From assembly GCF_003752025.1 (NCBI RefSeq), contig NZ_RJKR01000013.1, forward strand, positions 1-64,000: DNA of 64,000 nucleotides, given 5' to 3'. A program made the translations under genes and the position numbers. The notes under the pieces are model-generated. The model was not told where the DNA came from. It did not search any database and saw nothing but the letters and a program-made list of their open reading frames with translations. Positions 8,375-16,317 of this stretch are shown here, in pieces; position 1 is the stretch's first letter; every line of letters begins with the position of its first letter. Source of the stretch: Curtobacterium sp. PhB115. Its GTDB lineage: Bacteria; Actinomycetota; Actinomycetes; Actinomycetales; Microbacteriaceae.

Positions 8375-8399
8375 GGGTCGCGGCCCCGCCGGGCGACCC
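8375..8399 (+). terminator. Hairpin terminator after NIPA-like gene
   Basis: GGGTCGC and GCGACCC separated by 11 nt, starting 8 bp after the stop codon. No U-tract follows. Confidence 0.45.
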
Positions 8400-8492
8400 C
8401 CGGGTCCTCCGCGCGGCTGATGCGCCCCCGGATCGGGGTGCGGTACCGTTCCAGTCCGACCAGCCATCGCCCACGAGAGGACGACGCCCGCC

Positions 8493-9704
8493 GTGTCAGG
8501 AGACGCCACCACCGCCACCGCCGGACCGACGGGTGCGACGGGCGGAGACCGACCGCTGCGCGTGTTGATCGCCGCGGACACGTTCCCGCCCGACGTCAAC
8601 GGCGCCGCCACCTTCGCCGAACAGCTCGCGGTCGGCCTCGCCGAACGTGGGCACGAGGTCCACGTCGTCGCCCCGGCATCGAGCCGCCACTACGGCACCT
8701 TCGACGAGGAGCACCAGGGCGTGACGCTCGTGGTGCACCGACTGAAGTCGTACAAGTGGCCGCTGCACGCCTGGCTCCGCTTCGTCTGGCCGTGGAGCGT
8801 CCGGAAGTGGACCGGCCCGATCCTCGACGCCGTCGAGCCCGACGTCCTGCACATCCAGTCGCACGTGGTGATCGGGCGCGGCATCGTGCCCGAGGCCAAC
8901 GCGCGCGGCATCCGGGTCGTGGCGACGAACCACTTCATGCCCGAGAACCTGCTCGAGTACACGCCGTTCGGCAAGTGGACGCTGCCGATCGCGTTGAAGA
9001 TCGCGTGGAGCGACGCCGCGAAGACCTACCGGCTCGCCGACACGATCACGACCCCGACGAACCTCGCAGCCGACTACCTCCGCAAGGCCATCGCCGGGCA
9101 GCGGGTGCTCGCGATCTCGTGCGGCATCGACGCCACCCGGTACGTCGCCCGCGAGGGGCGTCCGGTGAACAACGACATCGTCTTCGTCGGCCGCGTCGCG
9201 CCCGAGAAGAACCTCGACGTCCTCGTCCGCGCGCTCGGGCTGCTCCCGGCCGAGCTCTCGGCCACGCTGACCATCGTCGGCGACGGTGAGATGATCCCGA
9301 AGCTCACCGCGCAGGCGAAGGAGCTCGGGCTCGAGGACCGCATCCGCTTCCTCGGGTTCGTCTCCGACGAGGACAAGCGCACCGCCCTGACGAACGGCAC
9401 CGTGTTCGCGATGCCGTCGACGGCGGAGCTGCAGAGCATCTCGTCGCTCGAGGGCATGGCCTCCGGGCTGCCGGTCGTGGCCGCGGACTCGATGGCCCTC
9501 CCACACCTGATCGACGGCAACGGGTACCTCTTCACCCCGGGTGACGAGCACGACCTCGCCGCCAAGCTCGAGGCCGTGCTCACCGCCCCGGAGTCGGAGT
9601 ACCTGGCGATGCGAGCGCGCAGTCTGGCCATGATCGAGGCACACGACATCAACCGCACGCTCGCGACGTTCGAGTCGCTGTATCGTGGTGAGCCGGTGGC
9701 CTGA
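8493..9704 (+). CDS. Glycosyltransferase family 4 protein
   Basis: A 403-residue GT-B fold transferase using a nucleotide sugar. The N-terminal domain opens with RVLIAADTFPPDVNGAATF, the hallmark of GT4 acceptor domains. The C-terminal donor domain begins near NDIVFVGRVAPEKNLDVLV and carries the E-x7-E element in AELQSISSLEGMASGLPVV. It resembles actinobacterial mannosyl- and glucosyltransferases that act on phosphatidylinositol or diacylglycerol lipids, so a role in membrane glycolipids is plausible but unproven. GTG at 8493 follows a GAGAGGA ribosome site, and TACCGT at 8443-8448 may be its -10. The stop lies 10 bp before a tRNA gene. Confidence 0.85.
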   Translation: MSGDATTATAGPTGATGGDRPLRVLIAADTFPPDVNGAATFAEQLAVGLAERGHEVHVVAPASSRHYGTFDEEHQGVTLVVHRLKSYKWPLHAWLRFVWPWSVRKWTGPILDAVEPDVLHIQSHVVIGRGIVPEANARGIRVVATNHFMPENLLEYTPFGKWTLPIALKIAWSDAAKTYRLADTITTPTNLAADYLRKAIAGQRVLAISCGIDATRYVAREGRPVNNDIVFVGRVAPEKNLDVLVRALGLLPAELSATLTIVGDGEMIPKLTAQAKELGLEDRIRFLGFVSDEDKRTALTNGTVFAMPSTAELQSISSLEGMASGLPVVAADSMALPHLIDGNGYLFTPGDEHDLAAKLEAVLTAPESEYLAMRARSLAMIEAHDINRTLATFESLYRGEPVA

Positions 9705-9714
9705 CGGTCGCCGA

Positions 9715-9789
9715 GGGGCGGTAGCCAAGCTGGTCAAGGCAGTCGGCTCATAACCGAACGATCCGCGGGTTCGAGTCCCGCCCGCCCTA
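9715..9789 (+). tRNA. tRNA with CAT anticodon (elongator Met, or Ile2)
   Basis: A 75-nt cloverleaf: acceptor GGGGCGG / CCGCCCT (first pair G-T), D-arm GCC/GGC, anticodon loop CTCATAA giving CAT, T-arm GCGGG-TTCGAGT-CCCGC and discriminator A. CAT anticodons occur on initiator and elongator tRNA-Met and on the lysidine-modified tRNA-Ile2. Initiator features are absent, but I cannot separate Met from Ile2 by eye. No CCA is encoded. The next coding sequence begins two bases after the discriminator. Confidence 0.93.
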
Positions 9790-9790
9790 C

Positions 9791-10921
9791 GTGCATTTGC
9801 CCAAGAAGCGCGAGACACAGCAGGACGACCACGCACCGACCCCGAACGTCACGTTCGAGGTGACCCGTGGTGGCACCGGCGTGCGCGTCAACGCGTTCCG
9901 GATCGGCTTCATGGGCGCGATCGGCGTGCTCGTCGCGTTGCTCGCCGGCACGATCATCGGCGAGCTCAGCACCGTGCTCGTCTACATCGGCGTTGCGCTG
10001 TTCCTGGCACTCGGCATCGATCCGCTGGTGTCGTTCCTCGAGCGGATCATCCCGCGCTGGGCGGCGATCACGAGCGTCGTCGTCGGGGTCCTCGCGGCCT
10101 TCGCCGGGGTGGTGTTCGCCGTGGTGCCGATCCTGGTGGAGCAGGCGAGCAACCTCATCCAGAACTTCCCCGAGGTCGTCGACGACATCTCGAAGCAGCA
10201 TTGGGTGCAGGACCTGTCGAAGCAGTTCTCCGGGTCGTTCGACATCGACCACGCGCTGCAGTCGCTGCAGTCCTTCGTCGAGAACCCGGGGAACCTGCTC
10301 AGCGTCGGTGGCGGCATCCTCGCGGTCGGCAGCGGGATCCTCTCCGGTGCGACCGGCGCGTTGATCGTCCTCATCCTGATGCTCTACTTCCTCGCGTCGA
10401 TGCGGGGCATGAAGCGGGCCGCGTACCGGTTCGTGCCGGCATCCCGCCGCGAGAACTTCATCGACGTCAGCGAGCAGATCACGCAGGCGGTCGGCCGGTA
10501 CGTCGTCGGGCAGGTGTCGCAGGCGCTCATCAACGGCATCCTCAGCCTGGTGTTCCTGCTCATCATCGGTGCGCCGCTGCCCGTGCTGCTGGCGTCGTTC
10601 GCGTTCCTCGGCTCGTTGATCCCGCTCGTCGGCACGCTCGGCGCCGCGGTCGTCATCTCGCTGCTCTGCCTGTTCGCCTCGCCGGCGACGGCGCTGGCGG
10701 CTGCGATCTACTACCTCGTCTACATGCAGGTCGAGGCGTACCTCATCTCGCCGCGCATCATGTCGCGTGCGGTGCAGGTTCCCGGAGCGCTCGTGGTCAT
10801 CGCAGCGGTCGCCGGCGGGACCATCGGCGGCGTGCTCGGCGCCCTGGTCGCACTGCCGGTCGCCGCGTCGATCATCATCATCGTGCAGAAGGTCATCTAC
10901 CCGCGGCAGGAGCAGGCGTGA
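9791..10921 (+). CDS. AI-2E family transporter
   Basis: A 376-residue polytopic membrane protein of the AI-2 exporter (TqsA/PerM, UPF0118) family. About eight membrane segments flank a long extracytoplasmic stretch (about 120-180, QNFPEVVDDISKQHW onward). The C-terminal half has the conserved GSLIPLVGT and PRIMSRAVQVPGALVVIA strings. The family exports autoinducer-2 or ions; the substrate here is unknown. The GTG at 9791 begins only two bases after the tRNA discriminator, and no ribosome site is possible inside the tRNA, so the message is either leaderless or released by tRNA 3' processing. The next GTG overlaps its stop (GTGA). Confidence 0.85.
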   Translation: MHLPKKRETQQDDHAPTPNVTFEVTRGGTGVRVNAFRIGFMGAIGVLVALLAGTIIGELSTVLVYIGVALFLALGIDPLVSFLERIIPRWAAITSVVVGVLAAFAGVVFAVVPILVEQASNLIQNFPEVVDDISKQHWVQDLSKQFSGSFDIDHALQSLQSFVENPGNLLSVGGGILAVGSGILSGATGALIVLILMLYFLASMRGMKRAAYRFVPASRRENFIDVSEQITQAVGRYVVGQVSQALINGILSLVFLLIIGAPLPVLLASFAFLGSLIPLVGTLGAAVVISLLCLFASPATALAAAIYYLVYMQVEAYLISPRIMSRAVQVPGALVVIAAVAGGTIGGVLGALVALPVAASIIIIVQKVIYPRQEQA

Positions 10922-11763
10922 CGAGCGGTGCCGACTCGATCGCGCGTGCCTTCGCCGACCACGTCGCCGAGCGCGACCGCTGGGCCCGTGGTCCGCGCGG
11001 ACCGTTGGCCCTTGTCAACGCTCAGCGCGTCGACCACGAGCAACCGGTGTGGCCGGTCCCCGGCACGTGGGCGCCCGCGCTGGGCGGCCTGACCGTCACC
11101 GCTCGTGCGGACGACGGCGTCGTCGTGGACGGGGTGCCGGCGGACGGCACCGTCCTGGTCGCCGGGGACACCGCGGTCGTCCCGTCGACGGTCGCGTTCC
11201 CGGACGGCTTCGCGGGCACCGTCTCCGGCTCGACCCTGCGGGTCTGGGACCCGGCAGCCGAGCCGATGGCCCGGTTCGCGCGCATCGCCCGGTTCGACCG
11301 GTCCGACGACTGGGTCCGGTCCGGCAGGTACGTCCCGTCGGACATCGGTGACGGCGACGACAGCCTGGAGGCCCGTGGCAGCGTCCTCGACGCAGCCGGC
11401 GACGCGCTCCCGGTCGCGGGGCACATCGAGACGGCCTTCGGCAGCACCGTCGTGCGGTTGCTCGCGGTCCGGTCGGCGTCGTTCCGGGGTGCTCCGCGCC
11501 TGCAGCTCATCGTGCAGGACGCCACGAGTGCCCTCGCCGAGGACGACCCCGGCAGCACGTACTCGATGGGCCGCTTCCTGTACCTCGACGATCCCGGCAC
11601 CGCGGCGACGGTGGAGCTCGACTGGAACCTGCTCGTGCTCCCGCCTTGCGCGTTCTCGTACCAGTTCGCGTGCCCGATCCCGCCGCCGGAGAACCGCGTG
11701 CCCGTGCCGATCACGGCGGGGGAGCGGCACCCGGTCGACGCCGACGGCGCCGTCCTGCACTGA
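10918..11763 (+). CDS. DUF1684 protein
   Basis: 281 residues. The C-terminal part has the DUF1684 signature: TYSMGRFLYLDDP, then VELDWNLLVLPPCAFS, then CPIPPPENRVPVPITAGE. No signal peptide is seen, so it should be cytoplasmic. Biochemical function of the family is unknown to me. The GTG start overlaps the stop of the AI-2E transporter (GTGA), indicating a two-gene operon downstream of the tRNA. A second, diverged DUF1684 gene lies at 58732-59541; the best-conserved part is the C-terminal CP(I/L)PPxEN block. Confidence 0.82.
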   Translation: MTSGADSIARAFADHVAERDRWARGPRGPLALVNAQRVDHEQPVWPVPGTWAPALGGLTVTARADDGVVVDGVPADGTVLVAGDTAVVPSTVAFPDGFAGTVSGSTLRVWDPAAEPMARFARIARFDRSDDWVRSGRYVPSDIGDGDDSLEARGSVLDAAGDALPVAGHIETAFGSTVVRLLAVRSASFRGAPRLQLIVQDATSALAEDDPGSTYSMGRFLYLDDPGTAATVELDWNLLVLPPCAFSYQFACPIPPPENRVPVPITAGERHPVDADGAVLH

Positions 11764-11797
11764 GGCCCTTCGGTTCTCCACCGGGGCGGGCGGGTCC

Positions 11798-11827
11798 TTG
11801 CCGTTCCCAGCCGGCACGCTGCATAAT
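11798..11827 (+). promoter_or_regulatory. Promoter of the DUF3145 gene
   Basis: TTGCCG (11798-11803) and CATAAT (11822-11827) are separated by 18 bp. This implies a leader of about 110 nt before the GTG at 11943, unusually long for this window. I see no strong hairpin in it. Confidence 0.5.
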
Positions 11828-11942
11828 GGGCGTGTCCTCTCGGACGTCACAATCGCATACCGAATGGTTCCGCGGCTCGCCGCCGCTCGGATCCTCCACA
11901 CCAGGTCGATGGGGAAGTCGCACCTGACGTATCGGAGGAACC

Positions 11943-12443
11943 GTGAACGGAACGACGACAGGAGTGCTCTACGTGCACTCCTCACCCCGCGCGCTCTGCC
12001 CGCACGTCGAATGGGCAGCAGGTCGCGCGATGAACCGCGCCGTGAACTTCTCGTGGCTCGACCAGCCCGCGCAGGACGGGGCGCGTCGGACCGAGTTCAC
12101 GTGGACCGGCGCCGTCGGTGCGGGTGCCGCGATCGCGTCGGCGCTCCGCGGGTGGGAACACCTCCGGTACGAGGTCACCGAAGAGCCGACGAGTGACTCC
12201 GACGGTGGCCGCTGGATGCACACGCCGGACCTCGGGGTGTTCTACGCACAGACCGACGTCACCGGCAACATGGTCATCCCCGAGGACCGCGTCCGCTACG
12301 CGATGGAGGTCGCGGGCAGCAACGCGCTCGAACTCCACCGTGAGCTCCGACTCGCCCTCGGGCAGGCCTGGGACGACGAGCTCGAACCGTTCCGTCACGC
12401 CGCCGAGGGCAACCCCGTCGTCTGGCTGCACCGCGTCGGCTGA
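11943..12443 (+). CDS. DUF3145 protein
   Basis: A 166-residue soluble protein matching the actinobacterial DUF3145 family (start GVLYVHSSPRALCPHVEWA, then RTEFTWTGAVGAG, then RWMHTPDLGVFYAQTD). The family is small, conserved in Actinobacteria and of unknown function. GTG at 11943 is preceded by GGAGG at good spacing. It converges on fabF across a 170-bp gap that holds a hairpin. Placement beside the fab genes hints at a fatty-acid link, but that is inference only. Confidence 0.85.
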   Translation: MNGTTTGVLYVHSSPRALCPHVEWAAGRAMNRAVNFSWLDQPAQDGARRTEFTWTGAVGAGAAIASALRGWEHLRYEVTEEPTSDSDGGRWMHTPDLGVFYAQTDVTGNMVIPEDRVRYAMEVAGSNALELHRELRLALGQAWDDELEPFRHAAEGNPVVWLHRVG

Positions 12444-12562
12444 CCGCAGCGCACCACACGCCGGCGTCTCCTCCGTTTCGTGCTGACCGACATCTCACGC
12501 GACGCCGAACCCGTGGAGTGTCGCCCAGCCCGAAACCAGCCAGGCGAGCCACACGCACGACC

Positions 12563-12594
12563 GAGGCCCGCCCCGACGACGCGGGACGGGCCTC
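12563..12594. terminator. Hairpin between DUF3145 gene and fabF
   Basis: GAGGCCCG and CGGGCCTC flank 16 nt, sitting in the gap between the convergent DUF3145 and fabF stops, so it could stop transcription from either side. The right arm belongs to a GGGCCTCCAGGC string also present near 6816. Confidence 0.5.
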
Positions 12595-12613
12595 CAGGCT
12601 GGTGCTGTCGTGA

Positions 12614-13858
12614 CTAGACGCTGCGGAACGCGACCACGGCGTTGTGCCCACCGAAGCCGAACGAGTTGCTCACCGCGAGCAGGTCACCGTCGGGCAGCGC
12701 ACGCGGCTCGCGCGCGACGTCCATGACGATCTCCGGGTCCTGGTCGTTGAGGTTGATCGTCGGCGGGGCCACGCGGTTGTGCAGCGCGAGGACCGTGAAC
12801 GCGGCCTCGATCGCACCGGCGCCACCGAGCAGGTGTCCGGTCGACGCCTTGGTGGCGGACACGACGATGTCGTCGAGGTGGTCCCCGAAGACCCGACGCA
12901 TGGCGTGGTACTCGGCGACGTCGCCGACCGGGGTCGACGTGGCGTGCGCGTTGACGTGCACGACGTCCTCGCGGCTGGCACCAGCGTGGTCGAGCGCCTG
13001 CAGGACCGCACGGGCGGCGGCGCTGCCCTCGGGGTCCGGCGCGGTGATGTGGAACGCGTCCGAGGTGATGCCGGCACCGGCGACCTCGGCGTAGATCGTC
13101 GCGCCGCGGGCCTCGGCGTGCTCCTTCGACTCGAGGATCAGCGCCGCGGCACCGTCGCCGAGCACGAAGCCGTCACGGGTGACATCGTAGGGGCGGGACG
13201 CGGTCTCGGGGGAGTCGTTGCGCCGCGACAGGGCCTGCATCGCCGCGAAGGCCGCCAGGGGCAGCGGGTGCAGGGCAGCCTCGGCGCCACCGGTGATCAC
13301 GATGTCGGCGTCGCCGTCCGCGATGTGGCGGTAGCCCTCGGCGAGGGACTCGGTCGATGACGCGCAGGCCGACAGGTAGGTGCGAGCGCCACCGCGGGCG
13401 CCGAACTCCATCTCGATGGCGGCAGCAGGGCCGTTCGCCATGAGCATCGGGACCGTCATCGGCAGGACGCGACGCGGACCCTTCTCGCGCAGGGTGTCCC
13501 ACGCGTCGAGCAGGGTGTTGACGCCGCCGATGCCGGTCGCCCAGTCGACGATGAGTCGCTCGGGGACGACGGACTCGTCGTCGATGCCGGCGTCGGCCCA
13601 GGCCTCGCGCGCCGCGACGAGCGACAGCTGCGACGAGGGGTCGAGGCGCTTCGACTCGGGGCGGGTCAGCTGGTCGGTGAGGAACCGGCGCGCCTGGCCG
13701 GCGAACTCGACGGGGAGTTCCAGCTCGGCGTAGCGCGGGTCCTCGATGCGGGTGATGCCGGACTTGCCGGCGAGGAGTGCTTCCCACGTCTCCGGGGCGG
13801 TCGCGGCGAGGGGTGAGATCGCACCGATCCCGGTGACGACGACGGTCTTCTTGGTCAT
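12614..13858 (-). CDS. fabF: Beta-ketoacyl-ACP synthase II
   Basis: A 414-residue condensing enzyme that extends acyl-ACP with malonyl-ACP in type II fatty-acid synthesis. The active-site Cys165 lies in YLSACASSTE. The two histidines are His305 (VNAHATSTPVGD) and His342 (TKASTGHLLGG), with the conserved Lys337 just before the latter. The thiolase fold starts normally (KKTVVVTGIGAISPLA). It is the last gene of a minus-strand row fasR, fabD, fabH, acpP, fabF, and lies 87 bp after acpP. The ribosome site before its ATG is weak. Confidence 0.95.
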   Translation of the reverse strand: MTKKTVVVTGIGAISPLAATAPETWEALLAGKSGITRIEDPRYAELELPVEFAGQARRFLTDQLTRPESKRLDPSSQLSLVAAREAWADAGIDDESVVPERLIVDWATGIGGVNTLLDAWDTLREKGPRRVLPMTVPMLMANGPAAAIEMEFGARGGARTYLSACASSTESLAEGYRHIADGDADIVITGGAEAALHPLPLAAFAAMQALSRRNDSPETASRPYDVTRDGFVLGDGAAALILESKEHAEARGATIYAEVAGAGITSDAFHITAPDPEGSAAARAVLQALDHAGASREDVVHVNAHATSTPVGDVAEYHAMRRVFGDHLDDIVVSATKASTGHLLGGAGAIEAAFTVLALHNRVAPPTINLNDQDPEIVMDVAREPRALPDGDLLAVSNSFGFGGHNAVVAFRSV

Positions 13859-13945
13859 GGAACGACGTGTTCTTTCGTTGGGGTGAACAAGATGAGCGCC
13901 GCGGCCGACGGGGGTCCGCTGGCCGCGGCGCTCAGGAAGCTCGTG

Positions 13946-14194
13946 TCAGGCCTGGGCCTTGACGATGTAGTCGACCGCGTTGCCCACGGTCTTGAGGTTC
14001 TTGACCTCTTCGTCCGGGATCTTCACGTCGAACTTCTCCTCGGCGTTGACCACGATGGTCATCATCGAGATGGAGTCGATGTCGAGGTCGTCCGTGAAGG
14101 ACTTGTCGGCGGCGACGGTGTCGGTGGCGATACCGGTCTCGTCGTTGATCAGCTCGGCCAGGCCGGCGAGGACTTCTTCGTTGGACAGGGCCAT
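13946..14194 (-). CDS. acpP: Acyl carrier protein of fatty-acid synthesis
   Basis: An 82-residue acidic carrier protein. The phosphopantetheine-bearing serine is in DIDSISMM (about 40), a common variant of the DSL motif. It carries the growing acyl chain between FabD, FabH and FabF. Preceded by AAGGAG. It differs clearly from the second carrier protein at 25920-26207, which has LTSHA at the attachment site and different partner genes. Confidence 0.95.
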   Translation of the reverse strand: MALSNEEVLAGLAELINDETGIATDTVAADKSFTDDLDIDSISMMTIVVNAEEKFDVKIPDEEVKNLKTVGNAVDYIVKAQA

Positions 14195-14281
14195 GAGTTT
14201 CTCCTTGAGGGGGGTGTCGTTTGACCGTTGACCAGCCTAGGGCACGCGGGGTCCGGGTGCGCGGAGGCTCGTCGGGATGGG

Positions 14282-15286
14282 TTAGGGGAGGACGACCACC
14301 TGGGCGCCGAACACGAGGCCGGCGCCGAACCCGATCTGCAGGGCGAGGCCGCCCGACAGCTCCGGGTGCTCCTCGAGCAGGCGGTGGGTGGCGAGCGGGA
14401 TGCTCGCGGCTGAGGTGTTGCCGGTGGTGGTGATGTCGCGGGCGATCGTGACCGACTCGGGCAGACCGAGCTGCTTCGCGAACTCGTCGATGATGCGGAT
14501 GTTCGCCTGGTGCGGCACGAACGCGGCGAGGTCCTCCGGGCGGACGCCGGCGGTCTCGAGCGCCTCGCGCGCGACCTTCACCATCTCCCACACGGCCCAG
14601 CGGAAGACCGTCTGGCCCGCCTGGCGCATGGTGGGACGGGGTGCGCCGGCTGCCCACTCGTTGTACGTCGCCGTCATGCCGATGGCGTCCCACTTGGAGC
14701 CGTCGGAGCCCCAGATGGTCGGGGCGATGCCCGGGAAGTCGCTCGGGCCGACGACGGCCGCGCCGGCGCCGTCACCGAGCAGGAACGAGATCGAGCGGTC
14801 CGTGGGGTCGACGACGTCGCTGAGCTTCTCGGCACCGACGACGAGCACGTGGTCGGCGAGCCCGGACTTGATGAACGAGTCGGCCTGGGCGATGCCGTAG
14901 GCGTACCCGGCGCAGGCGGCGCTGATGTCGTAGGCGGCGGCCGGCGTGGCGCCGATCCGCTCGGCGAGCAGGGACGCCATCGACGGGGTCGCCACGGTGT
15001 GCGTCACGGTGCTCACCAGGACGACGCCGATCTGGTCGGGGGACAGGCCGGCCTTCTCGATCGCCTCGCGTGCTGCGGCCTCGGCGAGGTCGACTGCCTG
15101 CACGTCGGCACCCGCGCGCTTGCGGGTGATGATGCCGGTGCGCTGGCGGATCCACTCGTCGGACGAGTCGATCGGACCGACGAGGTCGTCGTTCGGCACG
15201 ACGTTCTCGCCGCGGGCGGCACCGAAGGCGAGGATGCGGGTGAACTCGTGTCCGCGTCGCTGCGAGAGGGTGGGACGTTCGGTCAT
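14282..15286 (-). CDS. fabH: Beta-ketoacyl-ACP synthase III
   Basis: A 334-residue initiating condensing enzyme that joins an acyl-CoA primer to malonyl-ACP. The catalytic triad is Cys125 (ISAACAGYAYG), His259 (VPHQANIRI) and Asn290 (TTTGNTSAASIP). In bacteria rich in branched fatty acids FabH selects isobutyryl- or anteiso primers; primer choice cannot be read here. The ATG overlaps the fabD stop as ATGA. The frame continues upstream, but those codons lie inside fabD. Confidence 0.95.
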   Translation of the reverse strand: MTERPTLSQRRGHEFTRILAFGAARGENVVPNDDLVGPIDSSDEWIRQRTGIITRKRAGADVQAVDLAEAAAREAIEKAGLSPDQIGVVLVSTVTHTVATPSMASLLAERIGATPAAAYDISAACAGYAYGIAQADSFIKSGLADHVLVVGAEKLSDVVDPTDRSISFLLGDGAGAAVVGPSDFPGIAPTIWGSDGSKWDAIGMTATYNEWAAGAPRPTMRQAGQTVFRWAVWEMVKVAREALETAGVRPEDLAAFVPHQANIRIIDEFAKQLGLPESVTIARDITTTGNTSAASIPLATHRLLEEHPELSGGLALQIGFGAGLVFGAQVVVLP

Positions 15287-16224
15287 GCGGTTGCGTCTGC
15301 TTCCTGGCCCGCGCTCTGCAGCAGGTCGATCGCTGCAGGCAGGTCGTCGGGGGTCTTGATGGCGACGGTCGGCGTGCCGCGGAGGCCGCGCTTCGCCAGA
15401 CCGACGAGTGCACCGGCGGGTGCGAGTTCGATGATGCCCGTGACGCCGGCGCCCGCGAAGGACTCCATCACGGCGTCCCAGTGCACGGGGTTCGCGATCT
15501 GGTTCACCATGAGGTCGACGAAACGGCGGCCGTCGTCGACCCGGGAACCGTCGGCGTTGGTCCAGATCGGGAGCGTCGGGTCCTGCACGGTCGCGGCGGC
15601 GGCGACCGGGGCGACACGCTCGACGGCGGGGGCCATGTACCGGGTGTGGAACGCACCGGCGACGGCGAGCGGGATGACGCGGGCCTTGGCGGGCGGGTCG
15701 GCCGCGAGTGCCTGGATCGCCGCGGCGGCCCCGGCGACGACGGTCTGGCCGCCACCGTTGTGGTTCGCGGGGACGAGTCCGTGCGCCTCGAGCGCTGCAG
15801 CGACCTCGTCGGCGTCGCCACCGAGCACGGCGGCCATCGACGTCGGCTCGAGCGCGGCGGCGTCCGCCATCGCCCGTCCGCGCTCGGCGACCAGCGCGAC
15901 GGCGTCGGTCGGCTCGAGGATCCCGGCGACCGCGGCGGCGGTGAACTCGCCGACCGAGTGGCCGGCGACCCCGCCCACCAGGGCGCGACGGCCCTCGGCG
16001 AGCAGCGCGTCGGCGGTCACGAGACCGGCCGCGACGATGAGGGGCTGCGCGAGTGCGGTGTCCTTGATGGTGTCCGCGTCCGAGGTGGTGCCGTGGGCGG
16101 CGAGGTCCACCCCGATCGCCTCCGACCACGCACCGACGCGTTCACGAACTGCGGTGTCCTCGAGCCAGGGGGCGAGGAAACCGGGGGTCTGGGAGCCCTG
16201 TCCGGGCGCGACGACGACGATCAC
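15283..16224 (-). CDS. fabD: Malonyl-CoA:ACP acyltransferase
   Basis: A 313-residue transacylase loading malonate on AcpP. The family motifs are MIVVVAPGQGSQTPGF at the N-terminus and GHSVGEFTAA with the nucleophile Ser90. I start it at the GTG 16224 because the protein family begins with IVxxxPGQGSQ. CAGGAT lies six bases upstream of this GTG, matching the leaderless pattern seen elsewhere in the window. It heads the fabD-fabH-acpP-fabF operon, directly downstream of the fasR-type regulator gene, and a palindrome lies 35-51 bp upstream of its start. Confidence 0.93.
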   Translation of the reverse strand: MIVVVAPGQGSQTPGFLAPWLEDTAVRERVGAWSEAIGVDLAAHGTTSDADTIKDTALAQPLIVAAGLVTADALLAEGRRALVGGVAGHSVGEFTAAAVAGILEPTDAVALVAERGRAMADAAALEPTSMAAVLGGDADEVAAALEAHGLVPANHNGGGQTVVAGAAAAIQALAADPPAKARVIPLAVAGAFHTRYMAPAVERVAPVAAAATVQDPTLPIWTNADGSRVDDGRRFVDLMVNQIANPVHWDAVMESFAGAGVTGIIELAPAGALVGLAKRGLRGTPTVAIKTPDDLPAAIDLLQSAGQEADATA

Positions 16225-16230
16225 CGGACA

Positions 16231-16275
16231 ATCCTGCCGCCCACGCACCGCGGGGCCCGTGTGGACTTCCCACAC
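16231..16275 (-). promoter_or_regulatory. fabD operon promoter with candidate FasR operator
   Basis: On the minus strand CAGGAT (16236-16231) sits six bases before the fabD GTG. Centred about 43 bp upstream of the start is a palindrome, GTGTGG-N5-CCACAC (16259-16275), overlapping where the -35 would be. That suits a regulator that contacts RNA polymerase. The fasR gene ends about 40 bp beyond it. Confidence 0.5.
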
Positions 16276-16317
16276 GAAACCCCGCGAGACGTTGTGGGGA
16301 TCGTCACCCGATCGGCC

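Noticed and set aside
11828..11942. Riboswitch in the long DUF3145 leader
   Set aside because: No strong nested stems or recognisable aptamer core; a long leader alone is not enough.
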